A DNA stretch of 64,000 nucleotides. Origin: Ahrensia sp. Its GTDB lineage: Bacteria > Pseudomonadota > Alphaproteobacteria > Rhizobiales > Rhizobiaceae. Made by a program: the position numbers and the translations under genes. Below are positions 43,547 through 51,454 of this stretch, one piece after another. Under the pieces are notes generated by a model that saw only the letters and a list, made by a program, of their open reading frames with translations, was not told the DNA's origin and did not search any database. How positions within the stretch are numbered: the stretch's first letter is position 1; the number at the start of each line of letters is the position of its first letter. Location of the stretch: the NCBI GenBank assembly GCA_002706335.1, contig PAKZ01000041.1, positions 215,446 to 279,445 of the forward strand. Reading direction: 5' to 3'.

Positions 43547-44503
43547 ATGGAAAAGCCCGCCTCTCCGATCGACAACAACACGGAGATCTTCGACCGATTG
43601 CTTGGCCGGAAGGGCGACGCCGCGCGGCTCGAACCCGCGGCCAAGGCGATCGCGAAGTTTCTTCCGCAGCGTTTGCCGGCGGTTCTCAAGAAAGCGGGTT
43701 TCGACGTCAGGGTCGAATTTTCCGAAAAGCACAATTCGAGCGCAACAGCCCTTTTCGCCCGCTACAAGAACGGCGCTGCCTGCACATTGCTCGCGACCAA
43801 GCCGCCGAGCACGGCGGCCTATGTCATCTGCGATTATCCGGCGACCGGGATCATCTCCGAGATCATGCTTGGCGGCGATCCGGAGTTCGCGACGCTTTCG
43901 GCCAGCCGCGCCCCGACTGCGACGGAAAAGGATCTCGTGTGCCAGTTTGGCGATCTGGTCGGCCAGGCCCTGCAGACGACGCTTTCGACCAAGGATTGTC
44001 CGTCCAGCGTCCGCGTCGCGCTCGATGCCGACGATATCCGCGAGAGCGGCAATGGCGGCGAGGTCATAGCCTTCGACCTCAAGCTCGGTTTCGGCGCGGC
44101 CGAACCGGTCGTAACCGTCGCCGTAACTCATTCCTACATGCTGCAGATGGCGCGGGTGGCGCCCGAAACCATACGCAAACCGTCGCCGAACAACCAGGGC
44201 GAGACCAACCGCAAGGCGCTGTCCATCAAGGTTCCAGTCACGGGCTCGGTCATGATGCCGCCGATAACGCTTGGCGAGCTTGCCGCGCTCTGCACCGGCG
44301 ACGTTCTTCCGCTTTCCGAATCGGGAGAAACGAATGTCCGCATGAAAGTGAAGGGACGCCCGCTTTACGAATGCAATCTGGGCCGCAAGGGCGCGAATTA
44401 CGCGCTCTGCCTGGAACGACCCCACCGGGCGATGTCGGAAGCCCTCAGCGGGATTGGTATTCCGTTGACCGAGACCGAACTCAAGGAGACGTACGATGAG
44501 TGA
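43547..44503 (+). CDS. fliM: flagellar motor switch protein FliM (divergent)
   Basis: 318 residues. Middle CheC-like domain (about 45-220) and a C-terminal SpoA/FliN-like domain (about 225-310; GELAALCTGDVLPLSESGET). The usual N-terminal CheY-binding peptide with an LSQxEIDxL-type sequence is not seen; the protein begins MEKPASPIDNNTEIFDRLLG. Identity rests on its place between motA and fliN and on the SpoA region. Overlaps fliN by 8 bases. CheY2-P must bind a different N-terminal sequence here. Confidence 0.88.
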   Translation: MEKPASPIDNNTEIFDRLLGRKGDAARLEPAAKAIAKFLPQRLPAVLKKAGFDVRVEFSEKHNSSATALFARYKNGAACTLLATKPPSTAAYVICDYPATGIISEIMLGGDPEFATLSASRAPTATEKDLVCQFGDLVGQALQTTLSTKDCPSSVRVALDADDIRESGNGGEVIAFDLKLGFGAAEPVVTVAVTHSYMLQMARVAPETIRKPSPNNQGETNRKALSIKVPVTGSVMMPPITLGELAALCTGDVLPLSESGETNVRMKVKGRPLYECNLGRKGANYALCLERPHRAMSEALSGIGIPLTETELKETYDE

Positions 44504-44939
44504 TCCCGCAACGAACCCGCTGGAGGAACTCGGCCTTTCGCTGGACGATATCCCGCAAACAGACCCGCTCGACGAAGCGCTGGCGGAACTGCAGGGCGTG
44601 ATGGACAAGGACCACGCACTGGGCCCGTTCGACGACGAGATGATGGAAGACGGAGAACCTGAAACAGCGACTGCGGCCACCCCGGCGGCGGAAAGCAATC
44701 TGCAGAAACTGGTGATGTCGATCCCCGTGCAGATGGACGTGGTGATCGGCTCCGCGGAAATGCCGGTTTCGGACCTGATCGGCATGGAAGCGGGTTCGGT
44801 GGTGATGTTGAACCGCAAGATCGGCGAGCCGGTGGATATATGCGTCAACGGAACGAAGATCGCGACAGGCGAGATCCAGTCCCTCGATGACGATCCGAGC
44901 CGCCTTGGCGTGCGCATCACCGCCCTGGAAAAATCTTGA
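44496..44939 (+). CDS. fliN: flagellar motor switch protein FliN
   Basis: 147 residues: an acidic N-terminal extension of about 65 residues and the C-terminal SpoA domain (MSIPVQMDVVIGSAEMPVSD, then GSVVMLNRKIGEPVDICVNG). Forms the C-ring base with FliM. The gene overlaps fliM; fliG follows after 43 bases. Confidence 0.95.
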   Translation: MSDPATNPLEELGLSLDDIPQTDPLDEALAELQGVMDKDHALGPFDDEMMEDGEPETATAATPAAESNLQKLVMSIPVQMDVVIGSAEMPVSDLIGMEAGSVVMLNRKIGEPVDICVNGTKIATGEIQSLDDDPSRLGVRITALEKS

Positions 44940-44982
44940 TCACAAGGGGCCGATAGACGGATCCGTCCGCCGGAAGTTCGAC

Positions 44983-45987
44983 ATGGCAAAACGATACACC
45001 CTGTCAAAACCGCAGAGAGCCGCCGCTGTCATGGTGGCGATGGGGAAATCGCGCGCGTCGACCTTGCTGAGGTTCTTCAAGAGCGAGGAGCTGCGCGTCA
45101 TGATCGACGCCGCGCACACGCTCAAGAGCATTCCGCAGCCCGATCTCGAGGAACTTGTGAAGGAATTCGAATCCGAGTTCACCGTCGGCGCAGGCCTGAT
45201 GGATTCGGCCGACGCGATGGACAAGATTCTCAGCGAAGCGCTTTCCGACGAGGAAATGTATGCGCTGACGGGCATGACCGCCGAGCCGGTGGAGGTGGAG
45301 CCGGAGCAATCGGTCTGGGATCTGCTGCCGAAAGTCGACATCGACGAACTGAACACGTTCTTCGCCGGCGAATCACCGCAGCTCTGCGCCGTCGTCCTGT
45401 CGCGGCTGAATTCGCGCACGGCGGCGTCAATCATCGAAAGGCTCGATCCCGACCTGCGCAAGGCGACCGTGGCGCGCCTGCTGTCATCGAAGCCGGTGCC
45501 CGAATCGGTCATCATGACCGTCGAGAAGCGACTCGACGAAGCCTTCAATCTGACCGAAGATTCGCGTGGCGGCGGAGCCGGCGAAGGTGTGAGCCGCCTC
45601 GCGGAAATCCTCAACGAGATGAAGAAGGATGTATCCGACGACCTTCTCGACCAGCTGACGCCGGTGATCGGCTCGAAGAGAGTCGAGGGCGTCAAGTCGC
45701 GCATCTTCCGCTTCGAGGACATTCCAACACTTTCCAAGGAGTCGCGCACGCTGCTTTGCGACGGATTGTCGTCCGACGTGCTGACGCTCGCTTTGCGCGG
45801 CGCAGGCGACGAGTTGAAGGAAAACATCCTCTCGTCGATTAGCCAGCGCACACGGCGCATGATCGAATCGGAACTCGGCGCAGGCGGGGCCAAGCCTGCG
45901 GAAATCGAACAGGCGCGGAAATCGATCGCGGCTCTGGCGCTGCGGATGGCCTCCGAAGGCAAGATCGAACTCCAGGTCGCGGCCTGA
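44983..45987 (+). CDS. fliG: flagellar motor switch protein FliG
   Basis: 334 residues from the ATG at 44983; an in-frame upstream start inside fliN was rejected since it adds 32 unrelated residues. N-, middle and C-terminal armadillo-like domains are visible: LSKPQRAAAVMVAMG, SPQLCAVVLSRLNSRTAASI (middle, EHPQ-like region) and the charged C-terminal torque helix region (ALRGAGDELKENILSSISQR). Interacts with MotA and FliF. Spacing to flhB is 27 bases. Confidence 0.96.
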   Translation: MAKRYTLSKPQRAAAVMVAMGKSRASTLLRFFKSEELRVMIDAAHTLKSIPQPDLEELVKEFESEFTVGAGLMDSADAMDKILSEALSDEEMYALTGMTAEPVEVEPEQSVWDLLPKVDIDELNTFFAGESPQLCAVVLSRLNSRTAASIIERLDPDLRKATVARLLSSKPVPESVIMTVEKRLDEAFNLTEDSRGGGAGEGVSRLAEILNEMKKDVSDDLLDQLTPVIGSKRVEGVKSRIFRFEDIPTLSKESRTLLCDGLSSDVLTLALRGAGDELKENILSSISQRTRRMIESELGAGGAKPAEIEQARKSIAALALRMASEGKIELQVAA

Positions 45988-46014
45988 GGCGACGGATAGG
46001 GTAGACAAAGAGCC

Positions 46015-47088
46015 ATGTCCGACGAAAAGCCCGACAAGGAGAGTAAAACCGAGGAAGCCTCGGAAAAAAAGATCCGCGATTCGCTCGACAAGGGCCAGAC
46101 CCCCTTCTCCAAGGAAACGCCGATCCTCTTCTCGCTGCTCGCGATCCTCTTCGTCGCCGCATTCTTCATGCCGGCGAGAATTGCCGACATGGCGCAACAG
46201 CTGGCCACGATGATGGACCAGTCCTTCGAGTATCATTTGAGCGGAAGCGGCGACATCTACTGGCTGATCCAGCGCGTGATGCTCGTCGCCGGTACAGTAA
46301 CCCTGCCGCTGTTCGCCGCAGTCGTGGTCGCCGGGTTTTCCGGATCCGCGGCCCAAAACACGCCGCGTTTCGTCGGGGAACGCATCAAGCCGCAGCTGTC
46401 AAGGATTTCGCTCATCGCCGGATGGGGGCGCATCTTCAGCGCCAAGGGCTTCGTGGAGTTCCTCAAATCCGTCGCGAAGCTGATCTTCGCAAGCGTCCTG
46501 GTGGCACTCGTGCTGCACGATCTCGTGCCGCGTATGCTGCAGGGCATGAACAGCGAGGTCGGCAGCTTCCTGGTGGTCATCCGGGAAATGCTCATGAAGA
46601 TGTTCGCGGCGATAATCTTCGCGATGGTACTGGTGGCGACCGCGGACTTCTTCTGGTCGCGGTTCCAGTGGCGCGAGGATCTGAAAATGACACGCCAGGA
46701 GGTGAAGGACGAGCTGAAGCAGTCGATGGGCGATCCGATCATCAAGGCCCGCATTCGCTCCGTCGCCTATGATCGCGCGCGCAAGCGCATGATGAAGGCC
46801 GTCCCGACTGCGTCGCTGGTCATCGCCAACCCGACCCACCTTTCGATCGCGTTGCGATACGATCCCACCCGCGACCCGGCACCTATCGTTGTCGCCAAGG
46901 GGCAGGACCTGATTGCGCTGCGCATTCGCGAAATCGCCGAGGAAAACGGCGTGCCCGTCTTCGAGAATGTCCCCCTGGCACGCGCCATGTACCGACAGGT
47001 CTCGATCGACCAGATCATACCCCAAGAGTTCTTCAAGGCCGTCGCGGAACTGATTTCCATTCTGCGCCGCCGAGCACAGAGAAGCTGA
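46015..47088 (+). CDS. flhB: flagellar export gate and substrate switch FlhB
   Basis: 357 residues. Charged N-terminus (ESKTEEASEKKIRDSLDKGQ), four TM helices (about 35-215), and the cytoplasmic domain with the self-cleaving NPTH motif at 272-275, followed by SIALRYDP. FlhB cleavage switches export from rod/hook to filament substrates in response to FliK. Length typical. The unknown gene at 47093 follows after 4 bases. Confidence 0.97.
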   Translation: MSDEKPDKESKTEEASEKKIRDSLDKGQTPFSKETPILFSLLAILFVAAFFMPARIADMAQQLATMMDQSFEYHLSGSGDIYWLIQRVMLVAGTVTLPLFAAVVVAGFSGSAAQNTPRFVGERIKPQLSRISLIAGWGRIFSAKGFVEFLKSVAKLIFASVLVALVLHDLVPRMLQGMNSEVGSFLVVIREMLMKMFAAIIFAMVLVATADFFWSRFQWREDLKMTRQEVKDELKQSMGDPIIKARIRSVAYDRARKRMMKAVPTASLVIANPTHLSIALRYDPTRDPAPIVVAKGQDLIALRIREIAEENGVPVFENVPLARAMYRQVSIDQIIPQEFFKAVAELISILRRRAQRS

Positions 47089-47092
47089 CACC

Positions 47093-47566
47093 ATGCTGGC
47101 ACAAGAAATCTGCCTGGAACTTGAACCCTATGTCGCCAAGGCCATCTCCGGCCTCGCGGCGGAGTTGCGCCTTGTCGATATTGCGGATTACATCGCCTAT
47201 CTGCGGATGGAACGGTATGGCTGCGTCGCAGATATCGTGCGCGACGCCGCCGACCTCTATTTCACGCCGGGCTATATCGAATTCGCGATGGACGGCGAAA
47301 CCTCGGCGGAATGGGGCACTGCGCCGGAAGTGACGCTCATGCTCCTGATCAACAGCGCGCGCGCCAAGGCGCACATCGCGTTGACGCTTTGCGAGCATCA
47401 CGCCGAGATAAAGCTCGGCTATGTCAATTTCGCGAGCGAACTCGAGGCGCGTGAAGATCGCGGGAGCCTGTTGCTGGACGATATCGCCGACAACAGGATG
47501 GACCGCAGGGCGCGTCTGTTCCGGCCCTGGCAAATGGGCGGGATTCTGGCCACTCCGAACGCCTGA
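47093..47566 (+). CDS. unknown protein at the end of the motA-flhB operon
   Basis: 157 residues, predicted helical with mixed strands, no signal peptide or TM. Distinct segments are VDIADYIAYLRMERYGCVAD, DIVRDAADLYFTPGYIEFAM and EVTLMLLINSARAKAHIALT. I do not recognise the family. The 4-base gap after flhB means it is almost surely cotranscribed with motor switch and export genes, so a motility-related or cytoplasmic regulatory role is reasonable but unproved. It is convergent with, and only 16 bases from, the PAS-like gene. Confidence 0.75.
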   Translation: MLAQEICLELEPYVAKAISGLAAELRLVDIADYIAYLRMERYGCVADIVRDAADLYFTPGYIEFAMDGETSAEWGTAPEVTLMLLINSARAKAHIALTLCEHHAEIKLGYVNFASELEAREDRGSLLLDDIADNRMDRRARLFRPWQMGGILATPNA

Positions 47567-47582
47567 ACCTGATGCTGCGGCG

Positions 47583-48026
47583 TCAGTTGACCGCGCCGAT
47601 GATCGGCACGGCCGCTTCCTGACGAGACATCACCAGCATGCCGCTCCAGCCGCCATCGCCGTTTCCGGCGGAAGCGGGCGCGAGGAAGCCGTGCACGAAA
47701 GCACCGGCGGGGCTGGCGAGGCGCGCGGTGAAGTGGAACGAACGTCCTTCGCCCGCCAGCTTCTCGATAAGGTCGACAAGGCCGGCGCGGGCGTCGGGGT
47801 CGTAGCACTCAAGGAATGTCCGCATACCGATCCGCTCGTTGCCGCCGGACAGACCGTGAAACTTGCGCGCGACCGGGCCGAGCAGGATCGATGCGTTTTC
47901 CAGGTCCAGTCCGAATCGATCGACAAGCGCGCTACGCGACAATTGCCGTATGTCTATATTTGTATTCGGATCGGCGTGCCCCGTATCGAAAGGTACGGTT
48001 GCTCCGCCGTAGAGCATCTTTGTCAT
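47583..48026 (-). CDS. PAS-like protein
   Basis: 147 residues from the ATG at 48026 (AGGG upstream); ATG at 48092 and TTG at 48101 in the same frame are alternatives. The segment GMRTFLECYDPDARAGLVDL then LAGEGRSFHFTARLASPAGA has the late-PAS/PAC pattern (loop, helix, strands). No output domain is attached, so it would be a single-domain sensor or adaptor. Cytoplasmic. It sits tail-to-tail with the flhB operon. The fold call is by pattern; function unknown. Confidence 0.65.
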   Translation of the reverse strand: MTKMLYGGATVPFDTGHADPNTNIDIRQLSRSALVDRFGLDLENASILLGPVARKFHGLSGGNERIGMRTFLECYDPDARAGLVDLIEKLAGEGRSFHFTARLASPAGAFVHGFLAPASAGNGDGGWSGMLVMSRQEAAVPIIGAVN

Positions 48027-48239
48027 TTTTCGGCCCTTTTTGCAGGCCCATGATTGACGGTACCTTTGCGTCAATAATTCCGAATGCGGCATATTCGGCA
48101 ATCTTTATCTTTTGTTAACCTCAATACTTGCGATTTAAATTAAATTTTGAAGGCGAGGCAATAAACCCGTGCAGCGGGAACGATGGTGCGGCCTTCCCGT
48201 TGTCGTTCGAGTGACCATCAACGCTCCACGGAGAACAAA
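48027..48239. promoter_or_regulatory. AT-rich divergent promoter region
   Basis: Between the PAS-like gene and the small plus-strand gene. Bases 48095-48155 are much richer in A/T than the surroundings, and this is the natural place for two outward promoters. No specific operator was recognised. Confidence 0.45.
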
Positions 48240-48494
48240 ATGACCAATCCATCCAGAAAGTCAGGCACCCCAGAGCCGAAGCTGACCCGCTCCGATATCG
48301 CTTCGGACGAGATGGGCAGGAACAGCCTTCAGGGAGACGATCAGGCGAATATACGCAACGAACGCCAGGCAGTTCCAGATGTGAAAACGGAAACCGACGG
48401 CGTTATCGAAAGTTTCCGGAAGCTCGACAAGAACGTGCGCGCCCGCAAGGACCTCGGGAAGGGCAATCGCCATTCCGAAGACGGCGACGACTGA
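48240..48494 (+). CDS. small hydrophilic protein
   Basis: 84 residues from the ATG at 48240, which has GGAG at proper spacing. Strongly charged, with no hydrophobic stretch or cysteine; likely disordered (Ser, Asp, Asn, Arg, Lys rich). It resembles the small hydrophilic stress-type proteins common in Rhizobiales in composition only. Coding support: good ribosome-binding site, length, and a tidy 26-base gap to the reductase gene. Function unknown. Confidence 0.65.
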   Translation: MTNPSRKSGTPEPKLTRSDIASDEMGRNSLQGDDQANIRNERQAVPDVKTETDGVIESFRKLDKNVRARKDLGKGNRHSEDGDD

Positions 48495-48520
48495 CCGAAT
48501 ATGTTCAAAGGGAACATGCG

Positions 48521-49186
48521 ATGACCCACACATTGGAAATCAAGGCGATCAGCCCGGTCGCGCACAACGTCTTTTCCTACGATCTGGAACGGCCCGACGG
48601 CTTCACATTCGAGCCTGGGCAGGCGACCGAGGTGTCTATCGACAAGGATGGCTGGCGCGACGAGAAACGCCCTTTCACCTTCACGTCGCTGCCGGACGAC
48701 GACAGGCTGCAATTCACCATCAAGTCCTATCCGGAGCGCGGTGGCGTAACCGACCAGTTGTCCCATTTGCTGGTTGGGGACCGGCTGATCATCGACGAGC
48801 CATGGGGCACGATCAGCTACAGGGGCAAAGGCGTATTCATCGCCGGAGGCGCGGGCCTGACGCCGTTCCTGGCGATTCTGCGCGCTCAAAACGAAAGCGG
48901 GCATCTCGCCGGGCACACGCTGCTGTTCGCCAATCGGCGCGAGCGCGACATTATCCTTCAGGACGAACTGGATCTGATGCCTGGCCTGATCACCAGACAC
49001 ATTCTCAGCCAGGAGGACAAGAGCGGCTACGACTTCGGCCGCATCGACCGAGCTTATCTAGAAAAGGTGATCGAGGATTTCGACCAGACCTTCTACATTT
49101 GCGGTCCTGACCAGATGGTCGAGGACCTCAAGGGCATCCTTGATGACTTCGGCGCGAAGCCCGAAGGGCTTGTCTTCGAAGAATAG
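48521..49186 (+). CDS. FAD-binding ferredoxin/flavodoxin reductase-type oxidoreductase
   Basis: 221 residues in two domains. FAD-binding domain 1-98 with the RPFTFTS motif (50-56, the RxYS-type FAD loop) and an NAD(P)-binding domain with GGAGLTPF (109-116) and the C-terminal CGPDQMV. This is the flavin reductase half of flavohaemoglobins and related electron-transfer enzymes, here as a stand-alone protein with no globin or 2Fe-2S domain. It is convergent with the NsrR-type gene (3-base gap), so it could feed electrons to an NO-detoxifying or nitrite-related partner; the partner is not visible. Confidence 0.88.
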   Translation: MTHTLEIKAISPVAHNVFSYDLERPDGFTFEPGQATEVSIDKDGWRDEKRPFTFTSLPDDDRLQFTIKSYPERGGVTDQLSHLLVGDRLIIDEPWGTISYRGKGVFIAGGAGLTPFLAILRAQNESGHLAGHTLLFANRRERDIILQDELDLMPGLITRHILSQEDKSGYDFGRIDRAYLEKVIEDFDQTFYICGPDQMVEDLKGILDDFGAKPEGLVFEE

Positions 49187-49189
49187 GGG

Positions 49190-49678
49190 TTAGTTGACGC
49201 TCAGGCGTCCGTCGCCGCCGCACATGACCGGAGCGGCTTTTCCTTCGGGCATATTAAGGATCGTTACGAGATCGGTGTTGCCTTCGACGAGGTCGGCGAG
49301 ACAGATCTTGTCGAGGGACGAGTAAAACGCCTCGACGGCGCGTTTCAGCGCTGGACGCAGCCAGCAACTGCCGATCAACGGGCAGTTGTTGTCCTTCTCG
49401 TCGAAACACTCAGCGAAGGGAAGATCCGCTTCGAACAACCGGAAAACGTCGCCGACGCGGATATCCTCGGGGCAGCGGGCGAGATACATGCCGCCATTTC
49501 GACCTCGCAATGCCTTGATGTAGCCGAGATGAGCCAATTGACGGATCACCTGGCCGAGATGGTTTTTAGACGCGTTGCACTTGTCCGCGATCTCGGCCTT
49601 TGTGATGCTCTGGCCGGGATTGACGGCGCATGTCATCAATACGCGCATCGCAAGATTCGTCCTGATGGTCAGACGCAT
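49190..49678 (-). CDS. nsrR: Rrf2-family Fe-S regulator, NsrR type
   Basis: 162 residues from the ATG at 49678; the frame stays open upstream for over 300 codons but the sequence there is not protein-like. Winged helix in LAMRVLMTCAVNPGQSITKA and SKNHLGQVIRQLAHLGYIKA, then three cysteines at 91, 99 and 105 (CX7CX5C), the Fe-S ligand layout of the NO sensor NsrR. IscR and RirA are related alternatives, but the cysteine spacing and start MRLTIRTNLAMRVLM favour NsrR. It would repress NO-stress genes until its cluster is nitrosylated. Confidence 0.85.
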   Translation of the reverse strand: MRLTIRTNLAMRVLMTCAVNPGQSITKAEIADKCNASKNHLGQVIRQLAHLGYIKALRGRNGGMYLARCPEDIRVGDVFRLFEADLPFAECFDEKDNNCPLIGSCWLRPALKRAVEAFYSSLDKICLADLVEGNTDLVTILNMPEGKAAPVMCGGDGRLSVN

Positions 49679-50032
49679 TTTCCCGCCGGGCCTCCCCTGA
49701 GTTCCGCCTCCATTAAGATGTGGATCATATGCACAATTTCGCCGGTGCAATTTGATCAAGATCATACGAATAGTGCGAAAAACGCCGGAATTCCCTCCAG
49801 AACCCAGATATGAGGGACATTTCGCACCGGTGTCGGCGGACGTAACGGAAATTCCGACATGCCGTCTACAGCCTACGATCGCGCGCACGATCCGTCCGGC
49901 TTGACGCCGCGGATGATGCGCCCGACAATTCCCGTAAAAGGACATAAGCGACATTCGCGAATCGACCGAATGGGCGATCTGCATAAACTGGGATATGCAA
50001 ATCCCGTGTCCACCAAGAAACGGGAAACAACC
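49679..50032. promoter_or_regulatory. divergent control region nsrR / FGE-like gene
   Basis: 354 bases holding the promoters of both genes. It includes a GGGGAGG ribosome-binding site for nsrR, the FNR-like box at 49752-49765, and an uninterrupted but protein-unlike reading frame on each strand. No RNA gene seen. Confidence 0.6.
49752..49765. promoter_or_regulatory. FNR/NnrR-type box
   Basis: TTGATCAAGATCAT matches the FNR-family consensus TTGAT-N4-ATCAA in nine of ten defined bases. It lies 74 bases before the nsrR start, compatible with class II activation of nsrR, and 268 bases before the FGE-like gene. In alphaproteobacteria such boxes serve FnrL, FixK or NnrR/DnrR, the last controlling nitrite and NO reduction. 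Confidence 0.75.
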
Positions 50033-51328
50033 ATGCGACTCCAGCGCTTCGCCATTCTTGTATTCATGTCCCTCATTCTTGGTTTTCTGTCCTCTATTTC
50101 GGGGGCTTGGGCTGCTGATGCCGACACGCAGGAAGGCCGCCAGGCGATCCAGCAGGCCTTGAACGAGAAAGGCTTCCCAGTCGGTACGCCCGACGGCATT
50201 TTCGGGCCGAAGACCGAAGCGGCGATCCGCGCCTTTCAAGACTCGATCGGCGCTGAAGCGACCGGGACATTGACCGACCGCGAGGCCGACCTGCTCCTCG
50301 GCCGTGTGACGCCAACCAAGACACCCGAACCGCAACCCGACGTTACCGCCGGCACAGTATTCAAGGATTGCGACACCTGCCCGGAAATGGTCGAGATCCC
50401 GAAAGGCTCGTTCCAGATGGGCGCGACCGACGCCGAACAGGAAAACCCGTTTATCGGATTCGTCCCCGAGGAACATCCACGCCATGAGGTCACCATCGCC
50501 TATCCGTTTGCGATCGGCCGCTACGAGGTTACCGTTGCGGAGTTCGACGCCTATGTGCGCGAGACCGGAGCGGAGGTCGGCGGCATCTGCGGTGTCCGAC
50601 TCATCGAGACCGGGCCGCTTGCACAGAAATTCACCGGTACGCGACATACGGAGTCCAGCGCTGAGATATATGGCCCCTATTTCGTCTATATAACCGATGG
50701 CTCCTACAAACAGCCGGGGCTCTCCGTCACACCACGCCAGCCGGCCGTCTGCGTTTCACGCCAGGAGGTAACGGCTTATCTCGCATGGCTCAGGGAAAAG
50801 ACGGGCAAGGGCTATCGCCTGCCGACCGAGGCCGAGTGGGAATATGCGGCGCGCGCCGGAACCCGGACCGTCGCGTTCTGGGGCGACGATCTCGACCATG
50901 CATGTGGCTATGCGAACTTCGCGGACAAGGCGTCCGGTTACCAGGCTGGCGAGGCTTCCCCCTGCGCGGAAGCGGTGCGCCCCGACTGGACGGCGGAGGT
51001 CGGCAGCTACCGGCCCAATCCCTGGGGGCTTTACGACATGGCCGGCAACGTTCAAGAAATGGTGCAGGACTGTTGGAGCCCAGGATACGACACTACACCG
51101 CGGGACGGTTCCCCTGCGCGCCAGAGCGGCTGCCAGCTCTTCATCGCAAGGGGCGGAGACTACGAAATGCTCCATGTCTCGATGCGCGCATCCGAAAGGC
51201 TTACCTTCGGCTACGACCCACAACTCGACATGGTGCAGGGCCCCAACGAGGCACTCGATATCCGCAGCAATGTCGTCGGCTTTCGCGTCGCCCTCTCGCT
51301 TGGCAGCGCCGCATGGGATTCGCAGTAA
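50033..51328 (+). CDS. exported peptidoglycan-binding + formylglycine-generating-enzyme-like protein (NirV-type)
   Basis: 431 residues from the ATG at 50033, chosen since it gives a clean signal peptide (RLQRFAILVFMSLILGFLSS, cleavage near Ala-Trp-Ala). Residues about 35-88 form a peptidoglycan-binding-1 domain (QQALNEKGFPVGTPDGIFGP, KTEAAIRAFQ); from about 105 an FGE/SUMF1-like domain with DCDTCPEMVEIPKGSFQMGA, GRYEVTVAEFDAYV, RLPTEAEWEYAARAG and GGDYEM. NirV, encoded beside copper nitrite reductase in many rhizobia, belongs to this superfamily, but nirK is not in the window. A copper-dependent Cys pair of true FGEs was not confirmed. Confidence 0.8.
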   Translation: MRLQRFAILVFMSLILGFLSSISGAWAADADTQEGRQAIQQALNEKGFPVGTPDGIFGPKTEAAIRAFQDSIGAEATGTLTDREADLLLGRVTPTKTPEPQPDVTAGTVFKDCDTCPEMVEIPKGSFQMGATDAEQENPFIGFVPEEHPRHEVTIAYPFAIGRYEVTVAEFDAYVRETGAEVGGICGVRLIETGPLAQKFTGTRHTESSAEIYGPYFVYITDGSYKQPGLSVTPRQPAVCVSRQEVTAYLAWLREKTGKGYRLPTEAEWEYAARAGTRTVAFWGDDLDHACGYANFADKASGYQAGEASPCAEAVRPDWTAEVGSYRPNPWGLYDMAGNVQEMVQDCWSPGYDTTPRDGSPARQSGCQLFIARGGDYEMLHVSMRASERLTFGYDPQLDMVQGPNEALDIRSNVVGFRVALSLGSAAWDSQ

Positions 51329-51454
51329 CGTTCGGTAAAAGAAAATTGGCGCGGAGTGGAGTGCTCAGCCTCTAGCAGGGAGCGTACGAGAACCTTGGGT
51401 GAGGCTCCAGGGCGTTCAATAGTCCACCCAATAGCTATCGTCGCGCCCCTTAGT

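Noticed and set aside
49715..49740. A possible NsrR half-site (AAGATG...ATATGCAC) before nsrR
   Set aside because: The two halves do not form the expected dyad; similarity is too weak to call.
49679..50647. The N-terminal 320-codon extension of the nsrR frame
   Set aside because: It runs antisense through the FGE-like gene and the true Rrf2 start (MRLTIRTNLA) has a good ribosome-binding site.
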